A stretch of 64,000 nucleotides of DNA from Sinorhizobium arboris LMG 14919 (GCF_000427465.1 NZ_ATYB01000014.1:2979058-3043057); one strand, 5' to 3'; counted from the first letter of the stretch, positions 33,034 to 43,121 are shown. The notes: generated by a model from the sequence alone, not told the origin. Made by a program: numbers and translations.

Positions 33034-33964
33034 GGCGCATGAATATCCGTTTGTAGCCGAAGGCGAGGGTGACGCAGATGACGAAGAGGACCACGCCGAC
33101 CGCGCTTCCGAGCCCCACCTGCATGCGGGTGACGCCGTAGGTGTAGAGGAAGGTCACCATGGTCTGCGTCGAGTTCGACGGCCCGCCGCCGGTGAGCGGC
33201 ATGATCAGGTCGAAGAGTTGCAGCGATCCGATGACGGCGAAGAAGATCGAAAGCCGGACGGTCGAGCCGAGGAGCGGCAGGGTCACGTAGCGGAATTTCT
33301 GCCAGCCTGTCGCCCCGTCGATCTCGGCAGCTTCGAGCACGCTCCGGTCGACCGCCTGCAGGCCGGCGATGAACAGCATCATGTGGAAGCCGAAATATTT
33401 CCAGATGATGACGGCAAGCACCGCATAGATGGCAAGGCTGCGGTCGGCGAGCACGTAAGGGGTGGCCACGCCGAAGAAGCCGGCGAGCGCCGCAACGAGA
33501 CCGTAGTCGCCATCATAGACGAAACGCCAAATGAGCCCGGCTGCGACATCCGCCAACACGTAGGGCAGAAAGAAGATCAGACGGAAGGCGACGACGCCGG
33601 CGATCCTGTGCGCGAGCATCATCGCAAGCCAGAGGGCGAGCGGAATCTGCAGGAGCACCGAAACGAGAATGATGATGCCGTTGTTGATCAGCGCACGCGA
33701 GAAGGCCGCGTTGTTGAACAGCACCTCGAAATTGCGCAAGCCCACGAACTGCGTCGGGGTACCGTAGCCGTTCCAGCGATAGAGGCTGTACCAGGCCGCC
33801 TCCCCCATCGGCAGGATGACGAACACGGTGAAGAGCAGCAGGGCCGGCGGCAGGAAGAGGATGAGCACCGGCAGGCGCCCGCGCACGGTCGGGCTCCTGT
33901 ACCGCACGTTCTTGCGGCTTGCCGTGGCCGGCACCGCGTTCATCGTCGCAGTCGCGTCGGTCAT
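33026..33964 (-). CDS. Carbohydrate ABC transporter permease, MalF type
   Basis: 312 aa from the ATG at 33964, preceded by a GAGGA ribosome binding site; the frame continues upstream into the intergenic region without support. Six to seven hydrophobic segments, the first at about 30-52. The EAA loop reads EAAEIDGATGWQKFRYVTLPLL, conserved for coupling to the ATPase. It lies 78 bp after the solute-binding protein gene. Confidence 0.92.
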   Translation of the reverse strand: MTDATATMNAVPATASRKNVRYRSPTVRGRLPVLILFLPPALLLFTVFVILPMGEAAWYSLYRWNGYGTPTQFVGLRNFEVLFNNAAFSRALINNGIIILVSVLLQIPLALWLAMMLAHRIAGVVAFRLIFFLPYVLADVAAGLIWRFVYDGDYGLVAALAGFFGVATPYVLADRSLAIYAVLAVIIWKYFGFHMMLFIAGLQAVDRSVLEAAEIDGATGWQKFRYVTLPLLGSTVRLSIFFAVIGSLQLFDLIMPLTGGGPSNSTQTMVTFLYTYGVTRMQVGLGSAVGVVLFVICVTLAFGYKRIFMRHD

Positions 33965-34042
33965 CTGGTCCTCGCAAAGGTCGTTCCGAATGGTCGAAGG
34001 AAGGCCGGGCGACGGGATCCCCCGCCGCCCTCGCTTACGCAC

Positions 34043-35350
34043 TCATTCGAGCTCGCGTGCATCCTGGATCATCCGGGCGCCCTCTTCCGAGGACATCTGT
34101 CCGGAGACGATCTCGACGGAAACGTCGTTCACGACGCGGCCGACGGAGGGGCCGAGATCCTGGTCGAAATAGTTCTGATGCCAGGTCGAGGCCGCGAGCT
34201 GGTCGGCCGAAGCCCGCACAAGCGGGTTGGTGACGCCATCCTCGGCGCCTGCCGCCGCCGGGACGATCATGCCGATGCTCGCCATCAGCCGCTCGTTTTC
34301 CGCATTGGTCAGGTAACGCAGGAAATCGAGCGCTTCGGGCGGAGCATTCTTGCTCACCGCCCAACCATTGAGGCCGCCAAGCGTGTCGGTGGCGGCACCC
34401 GCCCCGCCCTCGACGGCGGGGAAGGGAAAGCGGCCGATATTCTCGGCTGCGAGGCCCTTGCCGTCGCCGGAATTGGCGCGCTGGGTGGCCTCGGTATTCT
34501 CGAAACTCAGGATCATCGCCGCCTTGCCGTCGCCGAAGAGGCCAAGCGTCTGCGGCCAGTTCGCCCCGAGATAGCCGCCCTGGAACGGCTCGAGCTTGCC
34601 AAGTTCGGCGAGCTGCTCGCCGGCCTTGATGATCGCGGGCTGCAGGAAGCCTTCGCCCTCGTTGTTCTTGGCATCCTCGAAGACCTGCTGGCCCCCGTTG
34701 CGCATGACGAGATAGCTCCAGTAGAAATGCAGCGGCCACTTGTCGCCGCCGCCGCCGGCGATCGGCGTGATGCCGGCCTCCTTCAGCGTCTTCACCGCCG
34801 TGAGGAAGTCGTCCCAGGTCTTGATGTCCTCGGCCTTGACGCCGCCCTTCTGAAACAGCTCCTTGTTGTAGAAGAAGCTGATCGTTCCCATTTTGAAGGG
34901 AACCGCATAAATTCTGTCGTCGAAGGTGAAGCCCTTGAGCGCAGCCGGATTGTAGCTCTTCTCCCAGGCTCCGCCGTCGGCGCGCATCGCCTCCGTCAGA
35001 TCCATGAGCGCGCCGGTCTCGGATTGCTGTTTCAGCACGCCGCCGCCCCAGCTATAGAAGAAATGCGGCGCGTCGTCCGATTGCAGAAGCGTCGGCAGCT
35101 TCGCCTTGAATGCCTCGTTTTCCAGGAACTGGAGCTGAATGTCGACGCCCGCATGTTCCGATTCGTGCTTTGCAGCGATGTCCTCCCACATTTTTACATA
35201 GGCCGGAACAGTCTCCAGATGAAGCCACTTGACCACCGTATCGGCGGATGCGTGGCTCGCATCGAAGAGGGCCATGGCGGCTACGGCAGCAAGCGCGGAA
35301 AGTCTGGTCGCGCGCAGAGACGCCGACCCGCGTTCAAGCATCATCATCAT
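34043..35350 (-). CDS. Extracellular solute-binding protein, sugar ABC transporter (family 1)
   Basis: 435 aa. The N-terminal signal peptide ends near ASHASA-DTVVKW; the start carries four successive ATG codons (35339-35350), so the true start may be one of them. The mature part is a family 1 sugar-binding fold (WEDIAAKHESEHAGVDIQLQF, PFKMGTISFFYNKELFQKGG, LGGLNGWAVSKNA). It binds the sugar in the periplasm and delivers it to the permeases. It is the first transporter gene, divergent from the ROK regulator across 177-225 bp. Confidence 0.93.
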   Translation of the reverse strand: MMMMLERGSASLRATRLSALAAVAAMALFDASHASADTVVKWLHLETVPAYVKMWEDIAAKHESEHAGVDIQLQFLENEAFKAKLPTLLQSDDAPHFFYSWGGGVLKQQSETGALMDLTEAMRADGGAWEKSYNPAALKGFTFDDRIYAVPFKMGTISFFYNKELFQKGGVKAEDIKTWDDFLTAVKTLKEAGITPIAGGGGDKWPLHFYWSYLVMRNGGQQVFEDAKNNEGEGFLQPAIIKAGEQLAELGKLEPFQGGYLGANWPQTLGLFGDGKAAMILSFENTEATQRANSGDGKGLAAENIGRFPFPAVEGGAGAATDTLGGLNGWAVSKNAPPEALDFLRYLTNAENERLMASIGMIVPAAAGAEDGVTNPLVRASADQLAASTWHQNYFDQDLGPSVGRVVNDVSVEIVSGQMSSEEGARMIQDARELE

Positions 35351-35438
35351 TCTCCTCCCATATCTCCTCCGGAAGGGGGCAAAACGTCCTCTTCATTTTG
35401 TCCCCGATGCGGATTAATTCAGAGGAGATGCCGCCAAA

Positions 35439-35504
35439 TGTCAACAGCCGCCGCGAATATTTCGGGCGCTCCGCTTGACAGGAGGCGCTAATTGCCCGTT
35501 ATTT
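35439..35504. promoter_or_regulatory. Divergent promoter region between the sugar-binding protein and ROK regulator genes
   Basis: Two TTGACA boxes face outward. One at 35475-35480 on the plus strand has a TTATTT at an 18-bp spacing and would drive the ROK gene. The other is the complement of TGTCAA at 35439-35444, with a GAATTA-like -10 on the minus strand, and would drive the binding-protein operon. Regulator operators are likely to overlap both, but no clear palindrome was resolved. Confidence 0.45.
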
Positions 35505-35575
35505 AATTCGTATTCCTGCTAAATGATTTGACCCGCCCAGCCAGCCAATCGAGCACGCGAGCATCCTGCAGACCG

Positions 35576-36781
35576 ATGAAGACCGCCGATCCCGAACTGA
35601 TGCGCGCGATAAATCGCTTCAACGTGCTCGACACGATCCGCCGGCACGGCCCTATTTCACGCGTCGAGATCAGCGAGCGCACCGAACTGTCCACGACCAC
35701 CGTTTCCGCGATCACCGCGTCGCTGCTTGACGACGGCCTCATCCTGACCCGGCACGAGGGCGATATCCGCAATGCTGCCGCAAGGGGCCGCCCGCGCGTC
35801 ATGCTGGAGCTCGACCCGGAGGCCGCCCGGGTCGTGGGCGCCAAGATCGCCGCCAACCGTATGGTTTTCGCCGTCACCAACTTCCGCGGCGAGGTGCTCT
35901 CCGATCTGACTTTGCCGATCCGGGTCGACCGCCAGCCGATCGCCGTCATCGCCGATCTGATCGAGGACGGCGTGCGCCGCTGCGTGGTCGACGCCGATCT
36001 TTCGCTCGACGATATCGATTCGATCTGCATCGGCCTGCCGGGCGTGGTCGAACACCGCACCGGTCATGTCCGCTCCAGCCCGATCTTCCGGGAAACGGAC
36101 GTCGATTTCGCGAGCGAGATGACGAGCAGGCTCAACGTCGCGACGATCGTCGAGAGCGATGCGCATGCCATCACGCTTGCCCACCACTGGTTCGGGCACG
36201 CCCGCGACCTCGACGACATGGTGCTCGTTTCGCTCGAGCAGACGCTCGGTCTCGGCGTGCTGCATGGCGGCCAGCTTTTCCGCGGCGCGGGAGGTCTGAG
36301 CCATAATCTCGGCGATCTCGTGCTCGCGGTCGGCGAGAGCCGGACCGTCCGCCTTTCGACGCTCGCTGGGGAGAACGCTATTCTCGGCGACCACCCGATG
36401 GACGGGAGGTTCGCCGAAGCGGTGCGCCTCGGACGGGGCATGACGCATGCGCAGACGCTGATCGCGGCGGAGGATGACGCACTGATCGCGGCCGCCTCGC
36501 GGGCCGGAGAGGCGATCGGGCTCGCCGTCGCCAACATCGTGACGCTGTTCGGACCGCCGCGCGTCGTCATCGTCGGTTCGAGCCTGTCGCTCGGCACCGT
36601 TTTCGTCGAGAGCATCCGCCGGTCCTTTCAGAATGCGATCCCGCCCTCGATCTCGACGGTCGCCGAACTCGTCTTCGACGAATCGGCCGACGAGACCTGG
36701 GCCCAGGGGGCGGCCGTCGTGGCGCTCTGCGAACTTTACGAGTCCCCCTGGGGGACGACCGGACCGGCGCCGGCGCTTTGA
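35576..36781 (+). CDS. ROK family transcriptional regulator
   Basis: 401 aa from the ATG at 35576 (an ATG at 35528 adds 16 residues). A winged HTH (INRFNVLDTIRRHGPISRVEIS, ERTELSTTTVSAITASLLDDG) is joined to a ROK domain. The sugar-kinase DxGxT motif is replaced (VGAKIAANRMVFAV) and the usual CxCGxxGC zinc cluster is absent; after GGLSHNLGDLVLAVGES there is no cysteine. It is therefore a non-catalytic, zinc-less ROK repressor. It sits divergent to the ABC operon and directly upstream of the dehydrogenase and ThuA genes, which suggests it controls both units in response to a sugar. Confidence 0.88.
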   Translation: MKTADPELMRAINRFNVLDTIRRHGPISRVEISERTELSTTTVSAITASLLDDGLILTRHEGDIRNAAARGRPRVMLELDPEAARVVGAKIAANRMVFAVTNFRGEVLSDLTLPIRVDRQPIAVIADLIEDGVRRCVVDADLSLDDIDSICIGLPGVVEHRTGHVRSSPIFRETDVDFASEMTSRLNVATIVESDAHAITLAHHWFGHARDLDDMVLVSLEQTLGLGVLHGGQLFRGAGGLSHNLGDLVLAVGESRTVRLSTLAGENAILGDHPMDGRFAEAVRLGRGMTHAQTLIAAEDDALIAAASRAGEAIGLAVANIVTLFGPPRVVIVGSSLSLGTVFVESIRRSFQNAIPPSISTVAELVFDESADETWAQGAAVVALCELYESPWGTTGPAPAL

Positions 36782-36822
36782 TGCCCCGCGCCGAACTTAC
36801 CTATCATTTCGGGAGGAGACTG

Positions 36823-37923
36823 ATGGAAAAACTCGGTATCGGCATCATCGGCTGCGGCAACATCTCGTCGGCCTATTTGAAGGCGATGGCAGCCTTTCCG
36901 ATCCTTGACATCCGCGGCATTGCTGACCTGAACCGCAGTCTCGCCGAACAGCGCGCCGCAGAGTTCAACGTTAAGGCCCGCGACATCGCCGATCTCCTCG
37001 CGGACCCGTCGATCGAGCTCATCGTCAACCTGACCGTGCCGAAGGCGCACGCGACGGTCGCCATGCAGGCGCTCGATGCCGGCAAGCACACCTATTCCGA
37101 AAAGCCGCTCGCCACCGACTTGGCTGACGGACGCAAGCTGGTGGCGCTGGCTCGCGAGAAGGGCCTGCGGATCGGCGCCGCCCCGGACACCTTCCTCGGC
37201 GGCTCGCATCAGACGGCACGCGCAATCGTCGATTCCGGCGTGCTCGGCACGCCCGTCGGCGGCACCGCCACCTTCATGTGCCCGGGCCACGAGCGCTGGC
37301 ATCCCAATCCGGACTTCTATTACGACGTCGGCGGCGGGCCGATGCTCGACATGGGTCCCTACTACATCACCGACCTCGTCAACCTCCTCGGCCCGGTCGC
37401 CAAGGTTGCCGGCTTTGCCACGGCGGCACGGAAGGAGCGGACCATCACCAGCGAAGCGCGCAACGGCGAACGCATCCCCGTCCGCGTGCCGACCCATGTC
37501 GCCGGCATCATGGCCTTCGAGAACGGGGCCGTCGTGCAGATCGGCATGAGCTTCGATGTGGCGGGGCACAGGCATGTGCCCCTCGAACTCTATGGAACCG
37601 AGGGCACGCTGATCGTCCCGGATCCGAACCATTTCGGCGGTCAGATCGAGCTACTGAAAAAGGGCGGCGCCTTCGAGCAGACTGCGACGAACGAGCCCTA
37701 TGCCGACGGCAATTACCGCTCGATCGGGGTGGCCGACATGGCACACGCCATCCGCTCGGGCCGGCAGCACCGGGCAAACGGAGACCTCGCCTTGCACGTG
37801 CTGGAGGTCATGGAAGCGTTCCACAAGGCGGCCGATACCGGCACCACCATCAGCATCAGCACGAAGGCCGAGCGGCCGGCACCTCTGTCGGAATCGCTCG
37901 TCGACGGCCGCATCGGCCGCTAG
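36823..37923 (+). CDS. Gfo/Idh/MocA family oxidoreductase
   Basis: 366 aa from the ATG at 36823, with a strong GGGAGGAG ribosome binding site. N-terminal NAD(P)-binding GIIGCGNISSAYLKA (residues 6-20), the family EKPLATDLADG motif near 95, and the substrate-side GGGPMLDMGPYYITDLVNLLGPV near 170-190 with the conserved aspartate and histidine/tyrosine region. Members oxidise a sugar hydroxyl with NAD(P). It lies 41 bp after the ROK gene and 21 bp before the ThuA-like gene, so the three form one unit. Confidence 0.93.
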   Translation: MEKLGIGIIGCGNISSAYLKAMAAFPILDIRGIADLNRSLAEQRAAEFNVKARDIADLLADPSIELIVNLTVPKAHATVAMQALDAGKHTYSEKPLATDLADGRKLVALAREKGLRIGAAPDTFLGGSHQTARAIVDSGVLGTPVGGTATFMCPGHERWHPNPDFYYDVGGGPMLDMGPYYITDLVNLLGPVAKVAGFATAARKERTITSEARNGERIPVRVPTHVAGIMAFENGAVVQIGMSFDVAGHRHVPLELYGTEGTLIVPDPNHFGGQIELLKKGGAFEQTATNEPYADGNYRSIGVADMAHAIRSGRQHRANGDLALHVLEVMEAFHKAADTGTTISISTKAERPAPLSESLVDGRIGR

Positions 37924-37944
37924 TCCAGTTGAGGAGGAATGAGA

Positions 37945-38586
37945 ATGCGCGAGGCACTGATCGTCTGGGGCGGCTGGAGCGGGCACGAGCCGCAGGAATG
38001 CGCCCATATCATCCGCGACATACTGCAGGAGGACGGGTTCAAGGTCTATCTGGAACACACGACCGAAGCCTTCGCCGATCCGTCGATCCACGACCTGTCG
38101 CTGATCGTTCCGATCATGACGATGTCGAAGATCGAGAAGGAAGAGGTAAAGAATCTCGCCGCGGCCGTCGAGGGAGGCGTCGGTATCGCCGGCTATCACG
38201 GCGGTGCCGGCGATGCCTTCCGCGAGAGCGTCGAATACCAGTTCATCATCGGCGGGCAGTGGGTGGCCCACCCGGGGAACATCATCGACTATCGCGTGAA
38301 CATCTCCCGGCCCGACGACCCGCTGATGGAAGGCATCTCCGATTTCCCCTACACCTCGGAGCAATATTACATGCATGTCGACCCGTCGAACGAGGTGCTG
38401 GCGACGACGACCTTCTCCGGCGAGCATGCCTCATGGATCGAAGGCGTCGTGATGCCGGTGGTCTGGAAGCGCAGGCATGGAAAGGGCCGGGTCTTCTACT
38501 CCTCGCTCGGCCATGTGGCGAAAGAGTTCGAGGTGCCCGAGATGCGCACGATCTTCCGCCGCGGCGCGAATTGGGCTGCGCGCTGA
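37945..38586 (+). CDS. ThuA-domain protein (trehalose utilisation-like)
   Basis: 213 aa from the ATG at 37945, 7 nt after GAGGAGG; an ATG at 37939 is too close to that site. The ThuA fold, a class I glutamine amidotransferase-like domain, is seen in LIVWGGWSGHEPQECAHIIR and in GVGIAGYHGGAGDAFRESVEYQFIIGGQW split over the central motif, then YYMHVDPSNEVLATT. ThuA and ThuB of rhizobia act on trehalose and related glycosides, ThuB being the oxidoreductase. Here a Gfo/Idh/MocA gene precedes it, so the pair probably oxidises and processes an imported disaccharide or glycoside. The substrate is unknown. Confidence 0.88.
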   Translation: MREALIVWGGWSGHEPQECAHIIRDILQEDGFKVYLEHTTEAFADPSIHDLSLIVPIMTMSKIEKEEVKNLAAAVEGGVGIAGYHGGAGDAFRESVEYQFIIGGQWVAHPGNIIDYRVNISRPDDPLMEGISDFPYTSEQYYMHVDPSNEVLATTTFSGEHASWIEGVVMPVVWKRRHGKGRVFYSSLGHVAKEFEVPEMRTIFRRGANWAAR

Positions 38587-38662
38587 AAGGAAACAGCGGG
38601 TCGCCCCTTTGCGGACCTGACGGTTCGAGGGAATGCCGAGCGTCGGAATGCCCTCAACCGGA

Positions 38663-39259
38663 TCAATGATCGACGCCCGCATAGGCGCGATCGCCCCAGA
38701 GCTTCTCGACCGTCCGGTTCCTGCCGCAACCGTTGCGGTAGTACCAGTAGCGGATGGGGTTCCGCTTGCCGAAATCCTGATGGTAGTCTTCCGCCGGCCA
38801 GAATTTCGCCGCGCCCTCGACGGGCGTGACGATCGGCCGGCCGAGCTCCGCCTCGGCCTTGATCTTTTCCGCCTTCGCGTCCATCGCCTGCCTCTCGTTC
38901 AGCGCATAGATCGCGGTCGTATAGGCAAAGCCCCGATCGCAGAACTGGCCGTCCCCATCCGTCGGATCCGTCGTGCGGAACAGAATGCCGACGAGCTCCG
39001 CATAGGAGACCCGGTCTGGATCGAACTTCACGCGCACCACCTCGCGGTGTCCACTCCTCGCATAATCTTCATAAGTGGGGTTCGCGCTCTTGCCGCCGGC
39101 ATAGCCGGAGATCGTTTCGAGAACGCCGGGCACGGCGTCGAAGTCGCTCTCGACGCACCAGAAGCAGCCGCCGGCGAAGATCGCATATTGCGGCTCAGCC
39201 GCCCGCGCCGGCAGCAGCAGGAAACAAGTGACGAGAAAACCGAGCAGCAGGCGAAGCAT
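38663..39259 (-). CDS. msrA: Peptide-methionine (S)-S-oxide reductase, exported
   Basis: 198 aa. A hydrophobic N-terminus (LLLGFLVTCFLLLPARA) looks like a signal peptide, then the MsrA core with catalytic Cys32 in AGGCFWCVESDFD and the GYAGG motif. It reduces methionine S-sulfoxide in proteins, probably in the periplasm, needing an electron donor from the membrane. It is monocistronic, downstream of and convergent with the sugar cluster, near the sdh operon. Confidence 0.94.
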   Translation of the reverse strand: MLRLLLGFLVTCFLLLPARAAEPQYAIFAGGCFWCVESDFDAVPGVLETISGYAGGKSANPTYEDYARSGHREVVRVKFDPDRVSYAELVGILFRTTDPTDGDGQFCDRGFAYTTAIYALNERQAMDAKAEKIKAEAELGRPIVTPVEGAAKFWPAEDYHQDFGKRNPIRYWYYRNGCGRNRTVEKLWGDRAYAGVDH

Positions 39260-39350
39260 CGGCGGCCCTCCATCCTCGGCTATTACCTAACCGCCTCGCC
39301 GCGCGTTTCAAATCACTTAGCAACACGTCGATGTGACGGACGTGAAAGCA

Positions 39351-39374
39351 AACGGCGAGCCGTGGCCCGCCGTT
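39351..39374 (-). terminator. Terminator of the sdhCDAB operon
   Basis: A GC-rich stem (AACGGCG with CGCCGTT plus inner GCC/GGC) lies 35 bp after the sdhB stop on the minus strand. The following sequence is only weakly T-rich, so it could be partly Rho-assisted. Confidence 0.5.
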
Positions 39375-39408
39375 GAAACGCTGCTGAAAACATCTGCAGG
39401 TCGGAAGG

Positions 39409-40188
39409 TCAGAACCGCCGCTCGACCAGCATCTTCTTGATCTCGCCGATCGCCTTGGCTGGGTTCAACCCCTTCGGACAGGCCTGGGCGCAGTTCATGA
39501 TCGTATGGCAACGATAGAGCCGGAACGGATCTTCCAGATTGTCGAGACGCTCGCCGGTCGCCTCGTCCCTGGAATCGATCAGCCAGCGATAGGCCTGCAG
39601 GAGGACGGCGGGGCCGAGATAGCGGTCGCCGTTCCACCAATAGCTCGGACAGGAGGTCGAGCAGCAAGCGCAGAGAATGCACTCATAGAGCCCGTCGAGC
39701 TTCAGGCGATCCTCGTGGCTCTGCCGCCATTCCTTGGCCGGCGTCGGCGAAACCGTCTTCAGCCAGGGCTCGATCGAACGGTGCTGGGCATAGAAGTTGG
39801 TGAGGTCAGGCACGAGGTCCTTCACAACGGGCATATGCGGCAGCGGATACACCTTCACGGCGCCCTTCACCTCATCCATGCCCTTGGTGCAGGCGAGCGT
39901 GTTGGTACCGTCGATATTCATCGCGCAGGAGCCGCAGATGCCTTCGCGGCAGGACCGTCGCAGCGTCAGCGTCGGATCGATCTTGTTCTTGATATAGAGC
40001 AGACCGTCCAGAACCATAGGCCCGCAATCGTCGATATCGATGTAATAGGTGTCGATTCTCGGGTTCTTGCCATCGTCCGGATTCCAGCGATAGACCCGGT
40101 ATTCGCGCAGGTTCGCCGCGCCTACCGGTTTCGGCCACACCTTGCCTTCGGTGATCTGCGAGTTCTTGGGGAGAGCGAGTTCAACCAT
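39409..40188 (-). CDS. sdhB: Succinate dehydrogenase iron-sulfur subunit
   Basis: 259 aa. The [2Fe-2S] cluster ligands are in [18 protein letters not shown] and TLAC; the [4Fe-4S] and [3Fe-4S] ligands are in [16 protein letters not shown] and [15 protein letters not shown]. It passes electrons from the SdhA flavin to ubiquinone at the membrane. It follows sdhA by 18 bp. Confidence 0.98.
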   Translation of the reverse strand: MVELALPKNSQITEGKVWPKPVGAANLREYRVYRWNPDDGKNPRIDTYYIDIDDCGPMVLDGLLYIKNKIDPTLTLRRSCREGICGSCAMNIDGTNTLACTKGMDEVKGAVKVYPLPHMPVVKDLVPDLTNFYAQHRSIEPWLKTVSPTPAKEWRQSHEDRLKLDGLYECILCACCSTSCPSYWWNGDRYLGPAVLLQAYRWLIDSRDEATGERLDNLEDPFRLYRCHTIMNCAQACPKGLNPAKAIGEIKKMLVERRF

Positions 40189-40206
40189 GTGCCTTAGTCC
40201 TCGAGA

Positions 40207-42048
40207 TCAGTAGACGCGCGCCTTGGGCTCGATCTTATGGGGATCGATGCCTTCGGCGATCAGCTCGGTGTGAACCGGACGGAAATCGAGCCGGACGTCG
40301 CCCGCGTCGTTGACCCAGGCAAGCGTGTGCTTGCGCCAGTTGACGTCGTCGCGGCCGCCGAGCGGGCCGTCCTTGTAGTCCTCCCGCGCATGCGCGCCGC
40401 GGCTTTCCTTGCGCGCCTCGGCGCCGTAAACGGTGGTGATGGCATTGGCCATCAGATTTTCGAGCTCCAGCGTCTCGACGAGATCCGAGTTCCAGATCAT
40501 CGAGCGGTCGGTAACCCTGACATCCGGCAGTTCTTTCCAGATCGCCGACAGGCGCCGGCAGCCGGATTCGAGCGACTCCTGCGTGCGGAACACGGCCGCG
40601 TCTTCCTGCATGGCGCGCTGCATCTTGTCGCGCAGCACGGCCGTCGGCGTGGCGCCATTGGCGTGCCGCAGCCGGTCGAAACGCTCCATGATGCGATCGC
40701 AGGCGGCGGTATCGACCTCCGGCACCGCCTCGTTGCGGTCGATGATCTGGCCGGCGCGGATCGCAGCCGCCCGGCCGAAGACGACGAGGTCGATCAGCGA
40801 GTTCGAGCCGAGCCGGTTTGCGCCGTGCACCGAAGCGCAGCCGGCTTCGCCGACGGCCATCAGGCCAGGCGCGATGCGCTCCGGGTTCTGGCTGTCCGCG
40901 TTCAGCACCTCGCCCCAGTAATTGGTCGGCACGCCGCCCATATTGTAGTGGACGGTCGGCAGCACCGGAATCGGTTCGCGCGTTACGTCGACGCCGGCGA
41001 AGATCTTCGCCGATTCCGAAATGCCCGGCAGGCGCTCATGCAGCACCGCGGGATCGAGGTGGTCGAGATGCAGGAAGATGTGATCCTTGTTCTTGCCGAC
41101 GCCGCGACCTTCGCGGATTTCCATCGTCATGCAGCGGGAAACGACGTCGCGCGAGGCAAGGTCCTTGGCCGACGGCGCGTAGCGCTCCATGAAGCGCTCG
41201 CCTTCGGAATTGACGAGATAGCCGCCCTCGCCGCGGGCGCCTTCGGTGATCAGGCAGCCTGCGCCGTAGATGCCGGTCGGATGGAACTGCACGAATTCCA
41301 TGTCCTGAAGCGGCAGTCCCGCGCGCGCGATCATGCCGCCGCCGTCGCCCGTGCAGGTATGCGCCGAGGTCGCGGAGAAATAGGCGCGGCCGTAGCCGCC
41401 GGTCGCCAGCACCACCATCTTGGCCGCGAAGCGGTGGATCGTTCCGTCGTCGAGGTTCCAGGCGACGACGCCGGTGCAGCGACCGTCATCCGCCATGATC
41501 AGGTCGATGGCGAAATATTCGATGAAGAATTCGGCATTGTTCCGGAGCGACTGGCCGTAGAGCGTATGCAGGATCGCGTGGCCGGTGCGGTCGGCGGCAG
41601 CGCAGGTACGCTGCACCGGCGGCCCTTCGCCGTAGTTCTGCATGTGGCCGCCGAAGGGGCGCTGATAGATCTTGCCCTCCTCGTTGCGCGAGAAGGGGAC
41701 GCCATAGTGCTCGAGTTCGTAAACCGCTTTCGGCGCCTCCATGGCGAGATACTGCATGGCGTCGACATCGCCGAGCCAGTCGGAACCTTTGACCGTATCG
41801 TAGAGGTGCCACTGCCAGCAGTCGGGCGTCATGTTCTGCAGCGAAGCGGCGATGCCGCCCTGTGCCGCGACCGTATGCGAACGCGTCGGGAAAACCTTGG
41901 TGATGCAGGCCGTCCTCAGGCCCTGCTCAGCCATGCCGAGGGTCGCGCGCAGGCCCGCCCCGCCGGCGCCGACGACGACGACGTCGAAGGAGTGGTCGAC
42001 ATATTGATATGCCTTGCCGTTTGCAGCGGGCGAACTGATCGATGCCAT
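40207..42048 (-). CDS. sdhA: Succinate dehydrogenase flavoprotein subunit
   Basis: 613 aa from the ATG at 42048, 7 bp after the sdhD stop; an ATG at 42066 would overlap sdhD and add six residues. FAD motif [20 protein letters not shown], the [14 protein letters not shown] segment with the histidine that covalently binds FAD, and the catalytic region [18 protein letters not shown]. It oxidises succinate to fumarate on the cytoplasmic face. Confidence 0.98.
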   Translation of the reverse strand: MASISSPAANGKAYQYVDHSFDVVVVGAGGAGLRATLGMAEQGLRTACITKVFPTRSHTVAAQGGIAASLQNMTPDCWQWHLYDTVKGSDWLGDVDAMQYLAMEAPKAVYELEHYGVPFSRNEEGKIYQRPFGGHMQNYGEGPPVQRTCAAADRTGHAILHTLYGQSLRNNAEFFIEYFAIDLIMADDGRCTGVVAWNLDDGTIHRFAAKMVVLATGGYGRAYFSATSAHTCTGDGGGMIARAGLPLQDMEFVQFHPTGIYGAGCLITEGARGEGGYLVNSEGERFMERYAPSAKDLASRDVVSRCMTMEIREGRGVGKNKDHIFLHLDHLDPAVLHERLPGISESAKIFAGVDVTREPIPVLPTVHYNMGGVPTNYWGEVLNADSQNPERIAPGLMAVGEAGCASVHGANRLGSNSLIDLVVFGRAAAIRAGQIIDRNEAVPEVDTAACDRIMERFDRLRHANGATPTAVLRDKMQRAMQEDAAVFRTQESLESGCRRLSAIWKELPDVRVTDRSMIWNSDLVETLELENLMANAITTVYGAEARKESRGAHAREDYKDGPLGGRDDVNWRKHTLAWVNDAGDVRLDFRPVHTELIAEGIDPHKIEPKARVY

Positions 42049-42055
42049 GACGAAA

Positions 42056-42436
42056 TTACCCTGCAAAAGCGATCTTCAGGACGGCGAAAAGACAGAGCCC
42101 GCCGACTGCGATCGTGAAGAATATGTTGAGCATGAGAAGCGCTATCTTGGCGCCCTCCCCATGGACGTAGTCCTCGATGATGACCTGCATGCCGATCTTC
42201 ATGTGAACGAGACCGGCGACGACCATCAGCCCCATGATTACCGCCACGAACGGATTCGAAAGTGCCGCCACCAGTTCCGCATGCGGCGCTCCCGCGTAAT
42301 GGGCGAGGAAGACGATGAAGAAGATCGTGAGCGGTATGCTGGCTACGGCCGTGAGGCGCTGCCGCCAGAAGTGATCCGTGCCTTCCTTTGCCGAACCGAG
42401 ACCCCGGACCTTGCCGAGAGGTGTGCGCATGTTCAT
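42056..42436 (-). CDS. sdhD: Succinate dehydrogenase membrane anchor subunit D
   Basis: 126 aa with three transmembrane helices. The basic N-terminus ([19 protein letters not shown]) and the conserved [19 protein letters not shown] with a helix histidine identify the anchor. It binds heme b and the quinone site with SdhC. The start is 10 bp after the sdhC stop. Confidence 0.94.
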   Translation of the reverse strand: MNMRTPLGKVRGLGSAKEGTDHFWRQRLTAVASIPLTIFFIVFLAHYAGAPHAELVAALSNPFVAVIMGLMVVAGLVHMKIGMQVIIEDYVHGEGAKIALLMLNIFFTIAVGGLCLFAVLKIAFAG

Positions 42437-42446
42437 GTCGAGTCCC

Positions 42447-42839
42447 TTAACGCGCGAGATAGCCGACGATCCAGATGACGAGCGTCAGCGTCACCGATGC
42501 GACGATCATGGCCTTCGCCATCCTCGTCGCGAAGTGTTTCTCATAGCCGTAACCGAGATCCCAGGCGAGGTGGCGGATGCCGCCCAGCAGATGGTGCATC
42601 AGGGCCCAGGTATAGCCGAAGAGAACGACCTTGCCGATGAGCGTGCCGAAAAACCAGTTCACCCAGTCGTAATAGGCAGCGCCCGAGGCCGCTGCGATCA
42701 GCCACCAGGCAACCAGGAGCGTGCCGAAATAGAGCGCGCCGCCGGTGATGCGGTGCATGATCGACATGACCATGGTGGGGATCGGCTTGTAGATTTGAAG
42801 ATGCGGCGAGAGCGGCCGGCTTCTTGTGACATTCGTCAT
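42447..42839 (-). CDS. sdhC: Succinate dehydrogenase cytochrome b556 subunit
   Basis: 130 aa, three helices. [20 protein letters not shown] is the family's N-terminal motif, with the axial-histidine motif [15 protein letters not shown] near residues 84-98. First gene of sdhCDAB. The promoter should lie just upstream in the 232-bp region 42840-43071. Confidence 0.95.
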   Translation of the reverse strand: MTNVTRSRPLSPHLQIYKPIPTMVMSIMHRITGGALYFGTLLVAWWLIAAASGAAYYDWVNWFFGTLIGKVVLFGYTWALMHHLLGGIRHLAWDLGYGYEKHFATRMAKAMIVASVTLTLVIWIVGYLAR

Positions 42840-43105
42840 CGGAACCTCGCGGGATGACCGGATCTGCGTCCAAAACTGGACTCATTTCGTCCGGTATCGC
42901 ACCGATTGTGCGCAATTCAGTCATCCGGACCTTTAATCACCATAATGCTTCACGACAAGTGTGTTTGCAGTGCAAAATCAATTTAATCGATTTGACGGAA
43001 AGCGGCATTTTCAGGCCTTGCAGAGACATCGGGCGTTTTAACGATATGCACGAAAAAACCCAACCGAATCCGTGACATTTCGCGGCGGCTGCCGCAGGAT
43101 GCGCC
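42840..43105. other. Upstream region of sdhC and the CtrA-controlled gene
   Basis: This is the longest gene-free stretch here (42840-43143, 304 bp). Its left part should hold the minus-strand sdhCDAB promoter; I see AT-rich tracts around 42930-43000 but no convincing -35/-10 pair. A GAATC site (GANTC, the CcrM methylation motif) is at 43066-43070, and a CtrA box follows at 43106. No small ORF in it has a ribosome binding site worth calling. Confidence 0.5.
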
Positions 43106-43121
43106 TTAACGCTTTGTTAAC
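43106..43121 (+). promoter_or_regulatory. CtrA binding site
   Basis: TTAACGCTTTGTTAAC fits the full TTAA-N7-TTAAC consensus of the alphaproteobacterial cell-cycle regulator CtrA. It lies 22 bp upstream of the ATG at 43144 and would be inside the coding region if translation began at 43072, supporting the downstream start. Confidence 0.65.
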
